NCBI GenBank assembly: GCA_029288535.1
Contig: JARIGY010000006.1
Location: forward strand, 1-6,731
Origin: Candidatus Tayloriibacteriota bacterium
GTDB lineage: Bacteria; Patescibacteriota; Minisyncoccia; Phycocordibacterales; JAKAEA01
DNA: 6,731 nt
Direction of reading: 5' to 3'
Part shown: in pieces, positions 1 through 5,370 of the stretch
How positions within the stretch are numbered: position 1 is the stretch's first letter
Layout of the letters: the number at the start of each line of letters is the position of its first letter
Notes under the pieces: generated by a model
Database searches by the model: none
What the model was told of the DNA's origin: nothing
Seen by the model: the letters and a program-made list of their open reading frames with translations, nothing else
Program-made: the position numbers and the translations under genes

Positions 1-294
1 AACTATGAGTCGCGAGAGCGCCGTTTGCTGATCGGGGGTGGCGTGGTGGCGCTCGCAGTGTTCGTCCTTCAGTCAGGCACGTCCGCGGCGTTCAGGCTGC
101 CGTGGCGTCGAATCGTAGCGCGAGCTCGCGTTCGTGCGCGACGATTCAAAGCTCGCCGCCCGCCCGTTTCGGTCGTTCGCGGCGGACAACTCAGGCCAGG
201 CTGGTTCGTGCCGGCAGGATGGCTGGAAAATATCCTGACGGAAATCGACCGCATGGCCGGACAAGCGCTTCGGGCCGAGCTTCAGACTCAATAG
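1..294 (+). CDS. 3' end of an arginine-rich membrane-anchored protein, unknown function (5' partial)
   Basis: Frame 1 is open from the window edge to a TAG stop at 292-294, giving 97 residues. No ATG initiates this frame near its beginning. A TTG at 25-27 is the first usable start in view, but the frame stays open to the edge, so the gene probably begins upstream. A hydrophobic stretch lies at about residues 9-25 of the visible part. It is followed by a strongly basic, arginine-rich segment (about 33-56) and a C-terminal part that looks soluble and helical (ENILTEIDRMAGQALRAEL). This layout suggests one membrane helix with a cytoplasmic basic tail. Support for it being real: GC-rich coding-like codon use, and a perfect intrinsic terminator that starts 16 bases after the stop. 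The family is not recognised and no function is assigned. Confidence 0.5.
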   Translation, partial: NYESRERRLLIGGGVVALAVFVLQSGTSAAFRLPWRRIVARARVRARRFKARRPPVSVVRGGQLRPGWFVPAGWLENILTEIDRMAGQALRAELQTQ

Positions 295-310
295 CAGTCG
301 TTTGCCCGCA

Positions 311-345
311 AACCGCGAGAGCTTCCCTGCTCTCGCGGTTTTTTA
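311..345 (+). terminator. Rho-independent terminator after the first gene
   Basis: A perfect 12-bp inverted repeat (AACCGCGAGAGC at 311-322 and GCTCTCGCGGTT at 329-340) encloses a 6-base loop and runs into six T residues (339-344). It follows the TAG stop at 294 and ends that transcription unit before the next promoter. Confidence 0.9.
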
Positions 346-362
346 ATGCTTGCTGATAAAAA

Positions 363-390
363 TTGACTTTGCTTGAATATATGTTATTTT
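363..390 (+). promoter_or_regulatory. Probable sigma70-type promoter for the 81-aa membrane protein
   Basis: TTGACT (363-368) is separated by 16 bases from TATTTT (385-390). It lies between the upstream terminator and the 450 start codon. The -35 box is good and the -10 box is weak. The predicted leader is about 50 bases. Confidence 0.5.
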
Positions 391-436
391 ATTGATAGTA
401 GTTTTTGATTGGCGCACATGTCGAAAGAACATTGGC

Positions 437-443
437 AAAGGAG
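437..443 (+). promoter_or_regulatory. Strong Shine-Dalgarno deciding the 450 start
   Basis: AAAGGAG ends 6 bases before the ATG at 450. It is notable because most other genes in the window have no recognisable Shine-Dalgarno. Confidence 0.75.
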
Positions 444-449
444 TACGCG

Positions 450-695
450 ATGCGAATCTTGAGATGGATCGTGCATGTTCTCGCTTCACTGCCGTTCCTG
501 CTGGGAATCAGCTGGGTCTGCACCAATATCGCAGTCTGGCTCATTTCAATGGCATACAAACTGGATCGGGCCGGCAACTGGTTTCTATCGTCAGCGGCAG
601 TTATGGCAGCGTTCATTTTCACCCTTGCGGTAATTGGTGCAGCGATACTCTGCCCGCTCGCCCCTTTTATACCAAGAAGAAGCAAGAGAGTTTGA
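450..695 (+). CDS. Small two-helix membrane protein, unknown function (81 aa)
   Basis: The ATG at 450 is chosen over an earlier in-frame start (405) because AAAGGAG (437-443) sits 6 bases upstream, an ideal Shine-Dalgarno. The 81-residue product has two hydrophobic segments, about residues 5-34 and 44-69. A short polar loop (KLDRAGNW) links them and a basic tail (PRRSKRV) follows. The positive charges at both ends suggest that both termini are cytoplasmic. Two cysteines lie near helix positions 24 and 68. The gene is monocistronic: it has its own promoter upstream and a hairpin terminator immediately after the stop. I do not recognise a family. It could be a small transporter subunit, a holin-like protein or a regulatory membrane peptide, but nothing in the sequence decides between these. 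Confidence 0.75.
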   Translation: MRILRWIVHVLASLPFLLGISWVCTNIAVWLISMAYKLDRAGNWFLSSAAVMAAFIFTLAVIGAAILCPLAPFIPRRSKRV

Positions 696-703
696 GCCGC
701 GAG

Positions 704-737
704 AAGAGCCGCACCTTTTCCGCGGCTCTTTTATTTT
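704..737 (+). terminator. Rho-independent terminator after the 81-aa protein
   Basis: A 9-bp stem (AAGAGCCGC at 704-712 and GCGGCTCTT at 722-730) with a 9-base loop is followed by TTATTTT. It begins 8 bases after the TGA stop. Confidence 0.85.
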
Positions 738-763
738 GATATACTTGAAGTACTTACTAAAAT
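736..763 (+). promoter_or_regulatory. Promoter for the 221-aa charged protein, very short leader
   Basis: TTGATA (736-741) and TAAAAT (758-763) are spaced by 16 bases. Transcription would start near 770, only about 8 bases before the ATG at 778, so the mRNA would be almost leaderless. The -35 box overlaps the T-tract of the preceding terminator. Confidence 0.6.
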
Positions 764-777
764 AACTCGACACTTCT

Positions 778-1443
778 ATGAATCCTGAAAGCGGTTTAAA
801 AGATTTGAAAGAAGAGAACCCCGGTCTCTACGAGCAACTCTCTGAGTTCGATATTGAAAAAGAAGAAACTCCGGAAGAACAGCATAAGGACATTCAGGAA
901 AAGCTTGATGAAGCCCAGCCATATATCGATCTTGAACAGAGTGTTCCCGCTGAGCTTCAGAAAAATCCAGAGCCGGAAAACTATACAGAGGAAAAATTCA
1001 TCGCCGCTGAAGAGAGACGAAGATACGACACGAGAGCCGAACGGGAAAAACTGGTGAAAGAGAGAAGCCGCTATCTTGCCGGCCGCATACAGGATTTTTT
1101 CAACGCAAACAAACAGACAGACCCGGCAGCGTTCCAAAAAACAGCCGGACAGATTATCCAGGACTGGCAGCAGGAAGTCTACAGAGAAGCGCATCTTCAT
1201 CTCGACAGGGCCGACGCATTGCGAAAGGACAGAAAAACAGCCGACGGTTCAGATTTTGAAACCGCCGCGGCGACCCAGGAACTCCAAGCTTCTATTATCT
1301 ACGATGCCGCCGATGAAGTCGCAGCTCTTACGAAAGAAAAAGTTGCAAGCGGAGAAATAACCCTTCCGAAAACAATAGCCGGACCGGCGAAAAAGCCATC
1401 ACTGATGAAAAGGATGTTCGGCGGCCTGTTCAAAAAAGGTTAA
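778..1443 (+). CDS. Highly charged helical protein with a basic C-terminal tail, unknown function (221 aa)
   Basis: The ATG at 778 is the first in-frame start after a good promoter, and no Shine-Dalgarno is present. The N-terminal half is very acidic and rich in Glu/Lys/Gln (residues 1-95). The middle (about 75-190) looks like long amphipathic helices and may be coiled-coil. There are no cysteines, no signal peptide and no transmembrane helix. The last 17 residues (from KKPSLM to the end) are strongly basic, with Met, Phe and Leu on one face and a GG, which could form a membrane- or nucleic-acid-binding amphipathic helix. The gene converges on the SHOCT gene, the stop codons being 5 bp apart, with no clear terminator between them. 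I do not recognise a family. A cytoplasmic structural or membrane-associated adaptor role is possible but unproven. Confidence 0.8.
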   Translation: MNPESGLKDLKEENPGLYEQLSEFDIEKEETPEEQHKDIQEKLDEAQPYIDLEQSVPAELQKNPEPENYTEEKFIAAEERRRYDTRAEREKLVKERSRYLAGRIQDFFNANKQTDPAAFQKTAGQIIQDWQQEVYREAHLHLDRADALRKDRKTADGSDFETAAATQELQASIIYDAADEVAALTKEKVASGEITLPKTIAGPAKKPSLMKRMFGGLFKKG

Positions 1444-1448
1444 GAATA

Positions 1449-1715
1449 TTAAACGTCCAGATCTTTTCTCATCTGATCGAACTGCTCTTTCGTGATCTCG
1501 CCTTTGGCGTATCGCTCTTTGAGGATATCGAGCGCTGAAGTGCTGGTCGTTCTTCCTCGGCCGCGCCAATACTCATCGTGGTGCCAATGATAACGGCCTG
1601 GCCTGCGAAACAGCGCAACGATAAGCCAAATGACCAGAATCCAGAACAGAAGATGGAGGATTCCTCCCAGGATACTGAACGCGCCGAATGCTACATATGG
1701 TCCATATTGCATCAT
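1449..1715 (-). CDS. SHOCT-domain small membrane protein (88 aa)
   Basis: Residues 7-36 form a long hydrophobic segment, enough for one long or two short membrane helices. A His/Tyr/Trp/Arg-rich linker (RYHWHHDEYW, 41-50) follows. The C-terminal 29 residues (60-88, from SALDILKERYAKGEIT to MRKDL) match the SHOCT domain, a short helical module found at the C-terminus of many bacterial membrane and phage-associated proteins and thought to mediate oligomerisation. Two ATGs are adjacent (1715 and 1712); I use the first. No Shine-Dalgarno is visible. The start lies 33 bp after the stop of cfa on the same strand, so co-transcription is likely, although a TATAAG box (1729-1734, minus strand) could start a separate short-leader transcript. 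The histidine cluster could bind a metal (inference). The specific role is unknown. Confidence 0.82.
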   Translation of the reverse strand: MMQYGPYVAFGAFSILGGILHLLFWILVIWLIVALFRRPGRYHWHHDEYWRGRGRTTSTSALDILKERYAKGEITKEQFDQMRKDLDV

Positions 1716-1748
1716 AGAAGTAAATTAGCTTATATATTTTATTACGGT

Positions 1749-2870
1749 TTAAAGATAAAAATGTTTCATATAGCCGCCCTCGATTCCCTTCTTGGTGAGC
1801 ACGATCTGCCAGAGGTTTATCTGCCGAGCCCGAAAAGCGGCCGCGCAGCTTAACAGATAATATTTCCACATCCGATAGAATCTTTTTCCATATTTAGTTT
1901 CAAGCTCCGGCCAATGCGTGTCGAAATTATGGAACCAGGCCATCAGGGTCTTGTCGTAGTCGGCGCCAAAGTTGTGCCAATCCTCCATCACAAAAAGTTT
2001 TTCGATTGATCTTCCGATCATAGCAATGGACGGCAGCATTCCGCCGGGGAATATGTATTTGCCAGTCCACGGGTCCGGCGAATGCACCGACCTGTTGGCG
2101 CCGATCGTGTGAAGCAGAAAGATCCCGTCGTCTTTCAGGCATCGATGCACTGTTTTCATATAGGTCCGGTAATTCTTTGCGCCCACATGCTCGAACATGC
2201 CGACAGAAACGACATGGTCGAACTGCTCGTTTACTTCCCGATAATCCTGCAACCGGATTTCTACCGGCAAGCCCTCGCATAGTTTTTCAGCAAGCTCCTT
2301 CTGTTCTTTCGAAACCGTGATGCCGACGACTGTTGCGCCATATTTCTCCGCCGCATATTTTGCGAAGCTTCCCCAGCCGCAGCCGATATCCAGAACCCTC
2401 TGGCCTTTTTTCAGATCTATTTTCCTGCAGATCAGGTCGAGCTTGGCTTCCTGCGCCTCGTCAAGATTTTTTGCCTGCGGCCAATAGCCGCAGCTGTACG
2501 TCAGCCGCTTGTCGAGCATCCGCGAAAAAAGATCATTGCCGATATCGTAATGCTTCATGCCGATATCGAACGCGTGTCCGCGCGAACCTTTGTTCGTGAC
2601 AAGAGCATTCACATACGTAAAAACCGTTGCGGCATTTATTCTTACTTTATCCTGCACATCCGCCTTGAACAGCTTGTAGAAAAATGCGTCAAGCTGCTCC
2701 GCGTCCCACCAGCCGTCCATATAGCCTTCTCCCAGACCGAGGCTGCCGGCAGATATGACCCTGTCATACAAACGCTCGTCATGAACGCGCACGTCCCACG
2801 GCCGGCTGCCGTTTATTTCCACATCGGCGCTTTGCAGGATGCCGGTTATGAATTTTTTAGCGCTATCCAT
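1749..2870 (-). CDS. cfa: Cyclopropane-fatty-acyl-phospholipid synthase
   Basis: This enzyme transfers a methylene group from S-adenosylmethionine to the cis double bond of acyl chains in membrane phospholipids, making cyclopropane fatty acids. At 373 residues it is close to E. coli Cfa (382). The N-terminal region (about 1-100) corresponds to the lipid-binding domain. The SAM-binding Rossmann fold follows, with motif I VLDIGCGWGSFA at 159-170. From recalled E. coli numbering, residues tied to catalysis and bicarbonate binding are present at a constant offset of 12: Cys127 in TYSCGYW, Glu227 in MFEHVG, His254 and Ile256 in LLHTIGAN, and Tyr305 in FGADYD. The enzyme is therefore probably active, at the inner face of the membrane. 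The start is ATG at 2870 with no Shine-Dalgarno. The SHOCT gene lies 33 bp downstream and a pilin pair is divergent upstream. A related SAM-dependent lipid methyltransferase is the only real alternative. Confidence 0.96.
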   Translation of the reverse strand: MDSAKKFITGILQSADVEINGSRPWDVRVHDERLYDRVISAGSLGLGEGYMDGWWDAEQLDAFFYKLFKADVQDKVRINAATVFTYVNALVTNKGSRGHAFDIGMKHYDIGNDLFSRMLDKRLTYSCGYWPQAKNLDEAQEAKLDLICRKIDLKKGQRVLDIGCGWGSFAKYAAEKYGATVVGITVSKEQKELAEKLCEGLPVEIRLQDYREVNEQFDHVVSVGMFEHVGAKNYRTYMKTVHRCLKDDGIFLLHTIGANRSVHSPDPWTGKYIFPGGMLPSIAMIGRSIEKLFVMEDWHNFGADYDKTLMAWFHNFDTHWPELETKYGKRFYRMWKYYLLSCAAAFRARQINLWQIVLTKKGIEGGYMKHFYL

Positions 2871-2899
2871 ATGCAGGATGACGGCAGAACACCGCTTTA

Positions 2900-2905
2900 C
2901 TTATA
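2900..2905 (-). promoter_or_regulatory. Possible -10 box of the cfa promoter
   Basis: On the minus strand TATAAG lies 29 bases before the cfa ATG, giving a leader of about 23 bases. No convincing -35 box is seen at the usual distance. It shares the 79-bp divergent intergenic region with the pilin-pair promoter. Confidence 0.35.
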
Positions 2906-2932
2906 CTTTAAGCATTTGCAATAAACTCCAGG

Positions 2933-2938
2933 TATACT
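2933..2938 (+). promoter_or_regulatory. -10 box for the pilin-pair operon, near-leaderless
   Basis: TATACT lies 11 bases before the ATG at 2950, so transcription would begin about 5 bases before the start codon. No good -35 box is seen at 16-18 bases; TTTAAG at 2907-2912 is 20 bases away. Confidence 0.45.
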
Positions 2939-2949
2939 ATTATTTGCAT

Positions 2950-3252
2950 ATGAGCGTAGAATTTAACGATGACGGATCAAACCAGGATGACGCAGCCTAC
3001 CGATCCAGGGAAATTATCGGCAAACCGGTAGTGCCTAGCGCAACTTCCCTCCTTCTCAAACTCGGCGTCGCCAAAACGGCGAGACAGTCGTACTATTTCC
3101 TCATGGCGATTTTCATCGCATGCGTAGGTTTGTCCGTATATATATTAGCAAACTACAGTGGCTTATTTTCACAAACTTCCGTAAATTCACTTTCACCGAA
3201 TCTTAAAGTTCATTACCCTCAAAAACCTTTCCAACGCAATGCGCAACCTTAA
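2950..3252 (+). CDS. Single-helix membrane protein upstream of and overlapping a pilin gene (100 aa)
   Basis: The frame is open further upstream, but that extension crosses the divergent promoter region and the 5' end of cfa. The ATG at 2950, just after a TATACT box, is therefore the sensible start. The product has a polar acidic N-terminus (1-18), a basic and hydrophobic stretch (about 20-46, with SLLLKLGVAKTARQ) and one membrane helix (about 48-67). A 30-residue tail ends in a basic, proline-containing segment (KVHYPQKPFQRNAQP). This suggests a bitopic protein with its N-terminus in the cytoplasm. It ends 14 bp inside the following pilin gene, so translation of the two is probably coupled. 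Function is unknown; the position suggests a pilus-assembly accessory or pilin chaperone (inference). Confidence 0.75.
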   Translation: MSVEFNDDGSNQDDAAYRSREIIGKPVVPSATSLLLKLGVAKTARQSYYFLMAIFIACVGLSVYILANYSGLFSQTSVNSLSPNLKVHYPQKPFQRNAQP

Positions 3253-3841
3253 TAAAACTAAAAAAAGCGGCTTTACTCTGATCGAACTTTTGGTTGTCAT
3301 TTCGATCATCGGCCTTTTGTCGAGCGTCGTTTTGGCAAGCGTACAATCAGCCCGATTGAAAGGAATAAATGCCGCAAAGACTCTGACAGTGAAGCAGGTA
3401 GTTAACGCTCTCGCTCTCTATTACACTACGTATGGGTACTACCCGGCAGCATCTGTTGGCGGACCCGAAATATGCCTTCAATCCAATTCAAACAATTCTT
3501 CTACCTGCATGTGGGGAGGAAATGACTCCACCTTAAGCGCCGCGCCCAATAACACTTTCACTACCGCGATTGCGCCGTATATGAAACTTCCGATTTCAAC
3601 AAAGGACAGTTTTATTGTTAACGGCACTGACTGGGGAGGAATAGGCTACCTTTGCCTCACTCAATCAAGCGGTAATTGCCAAACATATGCGGTTGAATGG
3701 ATAAGCCTTGGCACAAATAAAGGATGCGCAGGCGGCAGCTACACAAAGGACACTGGTGTCGATAATGCGATCGGATCGACAAACACCTATTGCGGGTACA
3801 CTAATGACAATACCAATTGGCTAGCTTGGGTCGGCTTATAA
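3239..3841 (+). CDS. Type IV pilin or type II-secretion pseudopilin, class III signal (200 aa)
   Basis: The N-terminus carries a prepilin signal: a short basic leader (MRNLNKTKKSG) cut after Gly11. The mature protein then begins FTLIELLVVISIIGLLSS, with the conserved Glu at mature position 5 (Glu16), and residues 12-36 form the hydrophobic polymerisation helix. Prepilin peptidase would cleave and usually N-methylate Phe12. The rest (about 37-200) is a globular domain rich in Asn, Thr, Ser and Gly. Six cysteines at 79, 90, 139, 147, 163 and 185 would allow up to three disulfides. It overlaps the preceding gene by 14 bp. No secretin, ATPase or prepilin peptidase is in the window, so it is either a major/minor pilin encoded apart from the assembly genes or a GspG-like pseudopilin. 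Length and aromatic/Asn content resemble surface pilins. No terminator follows the TAA at 3839-3841. Confidence 0.9.
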   Translation: MRNLNKTKKSGFTLIELLVVISIIGLLSSVVLASVQSARLKGINAAKTLTVKQVVNALALYYTTYGYYPAASVGGPEICLQSNSNNSSTCMWGGNDSTLSAAPNNTFTTAIAPYMKLPISTKDSFIVNGTDWGGIGYLCLTQSSGNCQTYAVEWISLGTNKGCAGGSYTKDTGVDNAIGSTNTYCGYTNDNTNWLAWVGL

Positions 3842-3854
3842 AGCTTACAATCGC

Positions 3855-3883
3855 TTGACTTATAAAGCAGAGTCTGTTATCCT
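3855..3883 (+). promoter_or_regulatory. Strong promoter ahead of the cold-shock gene, with a leader of about 80 bases
   Basis: TTGACT (3855-3860) and TATCCT (3878-3883) are spaced by 17 bases, with an extended -10 TG at 3875-3876. Transcription would begin near 3890, leaving about 78 untranslated bases before the cold-shock ATG at 3969. Inside this leader is a 7-codon ATG...TAA mini-frame (3903-3926). A second -10-like box, TATAAG (3946-3951), could give a short-leader transcript instead. Confidence 0.5.
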
Positions 3884-3968
3884 TGCCTTACACAAAGAAG
3901 CTATGGCGAAGGGAGTCGAATTCTAAAACATACTTAATTTGTATTTATAAGCTTAATCAATCAAACCA

Positions 3969-4166
3969 ATGAAAGGTGTAATTAAGAAAGTTACAGACAA
4001 AGGTTTCGGTTTCATCTCTGGTGAGGGCCTTGGAAAGGACTTGTTCTTCCATTCAAACTCACTCGTAGGCGTTCGTTTCGACGAACTCCGCGAAGGTGAT
4101 GCTGTCACTTTTGAAACAGAGGAATCTCCAAAGGGTCTGAACGCCGTAAACGTTCAGCGAGCGTAA
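3969..4166 (+). CDS. csp: Cold-shock domain protein (CspA family, 65 aa)
   Basis: This is a small OB-fold protein that binds single-stranded RNA/DNA and melts mRNA secondary structure as an RNA chaperone. RNP1-like KGFGFI is at residues 11-16 and RNP2-like DLFFHS at 24-29. The conserved end EGDAVTFETEESPKGLNAVNV follows, and the length is typical of the family. The usual N-terminal tryptophan of the family (KWFN) is replaced by KKVTD, a variation I associate with Parcubacteria-like proteins (inference). The ATG at 3969 is the only plausible start and no Shine-Dalgarno is visible. It is followed by a perfect terminator and is convergent with the desaturase. The long leader and promoter at 3855 allow temperature-responsive control, as in other csp genes. 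Confidence 0.95.
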   Translation: MKGVIKKVTDKGFGFISGEGLGKDLFFHSNSLVGVRFDELREGDAVTFETEESPKGLNAVNVQRA

Positions 4167-4183
4167 TAGTTCGCCTCTAACGC

Positions 4184-4214
4184 AAAAAACCTCGGACCAA
4201 GTCCGAGGTTTTTT
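4184..4214 (+). terminator. Rho-independent terminator of csp, possibly bidirectional
   Basis: A perfect 14-bp inverted repeat (4184-4197 and 4201-4214, core CCTCGGAC/GTCCGAGG) with a CAA loop is flanked by A6 on the left and T6 on the right. The A-tract would give a T-tract on the minus strand, so it could also stop transcripts from the desaturase. Confidence 0.92.
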
Positions 4215-4235
4215 GTTGTCTGAATTTCGCATGAT

Positions 4236-4270
4236 ATAAAAAATTCCCGACTGAAGTAAAGTCGGGAATT
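4236..4270 (-). terminator. Rho-independent terminator of the desaturase gene
   Basis: A 10-bp stem AATTCCCGAC (4242-4251) with GTCGGGAATT (4261-4270) has a 9-base loop. On the minus strand it is followed by a T run (complement of the A run at 4238-4243), so it serves the gene ending at 4292. Confidence 0.85.
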
Positions 4271-4291
4271 GTCGCTCTGACGAGCACACGA

Positions 4292-5197
4292 TCAGGCAGC
4301 AGTAGCGCGCTTTGCCTCGATAGCCCATTTCGATGGAGTGTAGACATCCCATGCGAGCCGACAGATCTTAAGCAAGCGGATGACGATCCAGCTCAGATCG
4401 AACTGCCACCAGGACAGCCCGTGCCTGGCCGACTTTGGAAACGCGTGATGGTTATTGTGCCAGCCTTCGCCCAACGCCAAGATGCCGACCACGCTATTGT
4501 TCCTGCTGTCGTCCTGAGAGCGGAACGGTCGAGTGCCGAACATGTGACAGATGGAATTGGTGCTCCAGGTCACATGATGGACCAGAAACATCCGAGCGAG
4601 GCCGCCCCACAGGAAGCCGAGCAATGCCCCTCTCCACGAATAGGCGACAAACCCGCCAATAACACCAGGCAAGAGAAGGCCGCCAAGAACCCAGACCAGG
4701 AACAGCCTGTCCACAGCCGCTACAACTTTGTCCTGAAGCAAATCAGAAACATAGCGATTGCGGTCGCGCGACTTTCCCGCAAACAAGAGCCAGCCGTAAT
4801 GGGCATGGATGAAACCCGCGAAACGCTGCCAGATACCGACCCGGCCGAAGACCGGAGAATGAGGGTCGCCTTCATCATCGCTGCACTGGTGGTGCTTCCG
4901 ATGATCGGAAACCCAGTCCACAATCCTGCCTTCGACCGCCATCGAGCCGAGAATTCCGAAAAGGAATTTGACGGCCGGATAGGTCTTGAACGAACTGTGG
5001 GTAAACAGCCGATGATAGCCGACCGTGATCCCCAGCGCGCTTAGCACATAAAACACCAGAAACAGCACGAGCGACGTGAGGTCAAAACCCCACGGCCACA
5101 AAAGCCAGATAGCCACTGCGAAACCAAGCAGCGGAACAATGGAAACCAGGAGAACAAGGTAATCGACGCGCTTTCGGACAACAGTAACAGATTCCAT
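4292..5197 (-). CDS. Membrane fatty-acid desaturase (delta-9 acyl-CoA/acyl-lipid type)
   Basis: This integral membrane di-iron enzyme uses O2 and an electron donor to put a cis double bond into a saturated acyl chain. The three histidine boxes are intact: HRLFTH (62-67), HRKHH (99-103) and HNNHH (247-251). Additional conserved histidines lie at 207-208 and 218. These are the ligands of the stearoyl-CoA desaturase-like family. Hydrophobic segments lie at about 14-36, 40-60, 165-190 and 190-210. The ATG at 5197 gives 301 residues. It is preferred over an in-frame TTG at 5212 because AAGGGA (5204-5209, minus strand) sits 6 bases upstream of it. The gene converges on csp and is divergent from infC. 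Substrate (acyl-CoA, acyl-ACP or phospholipid) and electron donor are not shown. It would supply the unsaturated chains that Cfa modifies. Confidence 0.95.
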   Translation of the reverse strand: MESVTVVRKRVDYLVLLVSIVPLLGFAVAIWLLWPWGFDLTSLVLFLVFYVLSALGITVGYHRLFTHSSFKTYPAVKFLFGILGSMAVEGRIVDWVSDHRKHHQCSDDEGDPHSPVFGRVGIWQRFAGFIHAHYGWLLFAGKSRDRNRYVSDLLQDKVVAAVDRLFLVWVLGGLLLPGVIGGFVAYSWRGALLGFLWGGLARMFLVHHVTWSTNSICHMFGTRPFRSQDDSRNNSVVGILALGEGWHNNHHAFPKSARHGLSWWQFDLSWIVIRLLKICRLAWDVYTPSKWAIEAKRATAA

Positions 5198-5203
5198 AGC
5201 ACT

Positions 5204-5209
5204 TCCCTT
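5204..5209 (-). promoter_or_regulatory. Shine-Dalgarno deciding the desaturase start
   Basis: On the minus strand AAGGGA lies 6 bases before the ATG at 5197 and overlaps the alternative upstream TTG start (5212). This favours the ATG. Confidence 0.6.
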
Positions 5210-5244
5210 CAAAAAAGCCCCGGTAGAAGAACGAACCTGGGATT

Positions 5245-5273
5245 ATTATAGCACCCTGCGCCACAAGCGGCAG
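5245..5273 (-). promoter_or_regulatory. Extended -10 promoter for the desaturase
   Basis: On the minus strand CTGCCG (5268-5273), a 17-base spacer and TATAAT (5245-5250) are preceded by TGC (5251-5253), an extended -10. The leader is about 40 bases. The divergent infC promoter has nearly the same elements. Confidence 0.6.
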
Positions 5274-5312
5274 TGCGAAGGTAACAATAGGCTCAGGCTT
5301 ACGTCATGGAGT

Positions 5313-5341
5313 TTGCCGGCAAAAAAAAAGCGTGCTATAGT
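5313..5341 (+). promoter_or_regulatory. Extended -10 promoter for infC
   Basis: TTGCCG (5313-5318), a 17-base spacer containing nine A residues (5321-5329), and TATAGT (5336-5341) preceded by TGC. Transcription would start near 5348, about 23 bases before the chosen TTG start. Confidence 0.65.
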
Positions 5342-5370
5342 ATCCCCACTTAGCAATAATCATTCACTCT

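Noticed and set aside
102..356. 84-codon plus-strand frame overlapping the first gene
   Set aside because: It runs through the perfect terminator hairpin at 311-344 and has Ser/Arg-rich shadow composition. Frame 1 explains the region better.
405..449. Earlier in-frame start for the 81-aa membrane protein
   Set aside because: It has no ribosome site, whereas AAAGGAG is correctly spaced for the ATG at 450.
796..1200. 134-codon minus-strand frame opposite the charged protein
   Set aside because: Its Phe/Leu-rich composition is the reverse complement of Glu/Lys-rich codons. It has no promoter or ribosome site.
2839..2949. N-terminal extension of the 100-aa protein
   Set aside because: It overlaps the cfa start and both divergent promoter boxes. 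The ATG at 2950 directly follows a TATACT box and gives a coherent protein.
4184..4270. Two adjacent hairpins as a structured RNA or attachment site
   Set aside because: Each fits a simple terminator for one of the two convergent genes, with a T-tract in the proper orientation.
4421..5044. Long open frame (207 codons) on the plus strand
   Set aside because: It lies wholly antisense to the desaturase, whose three His boxes are intact. The product is low in hydrophobic residues and has no recognisable motif, as expected for a shadow in a GC-rich gene.
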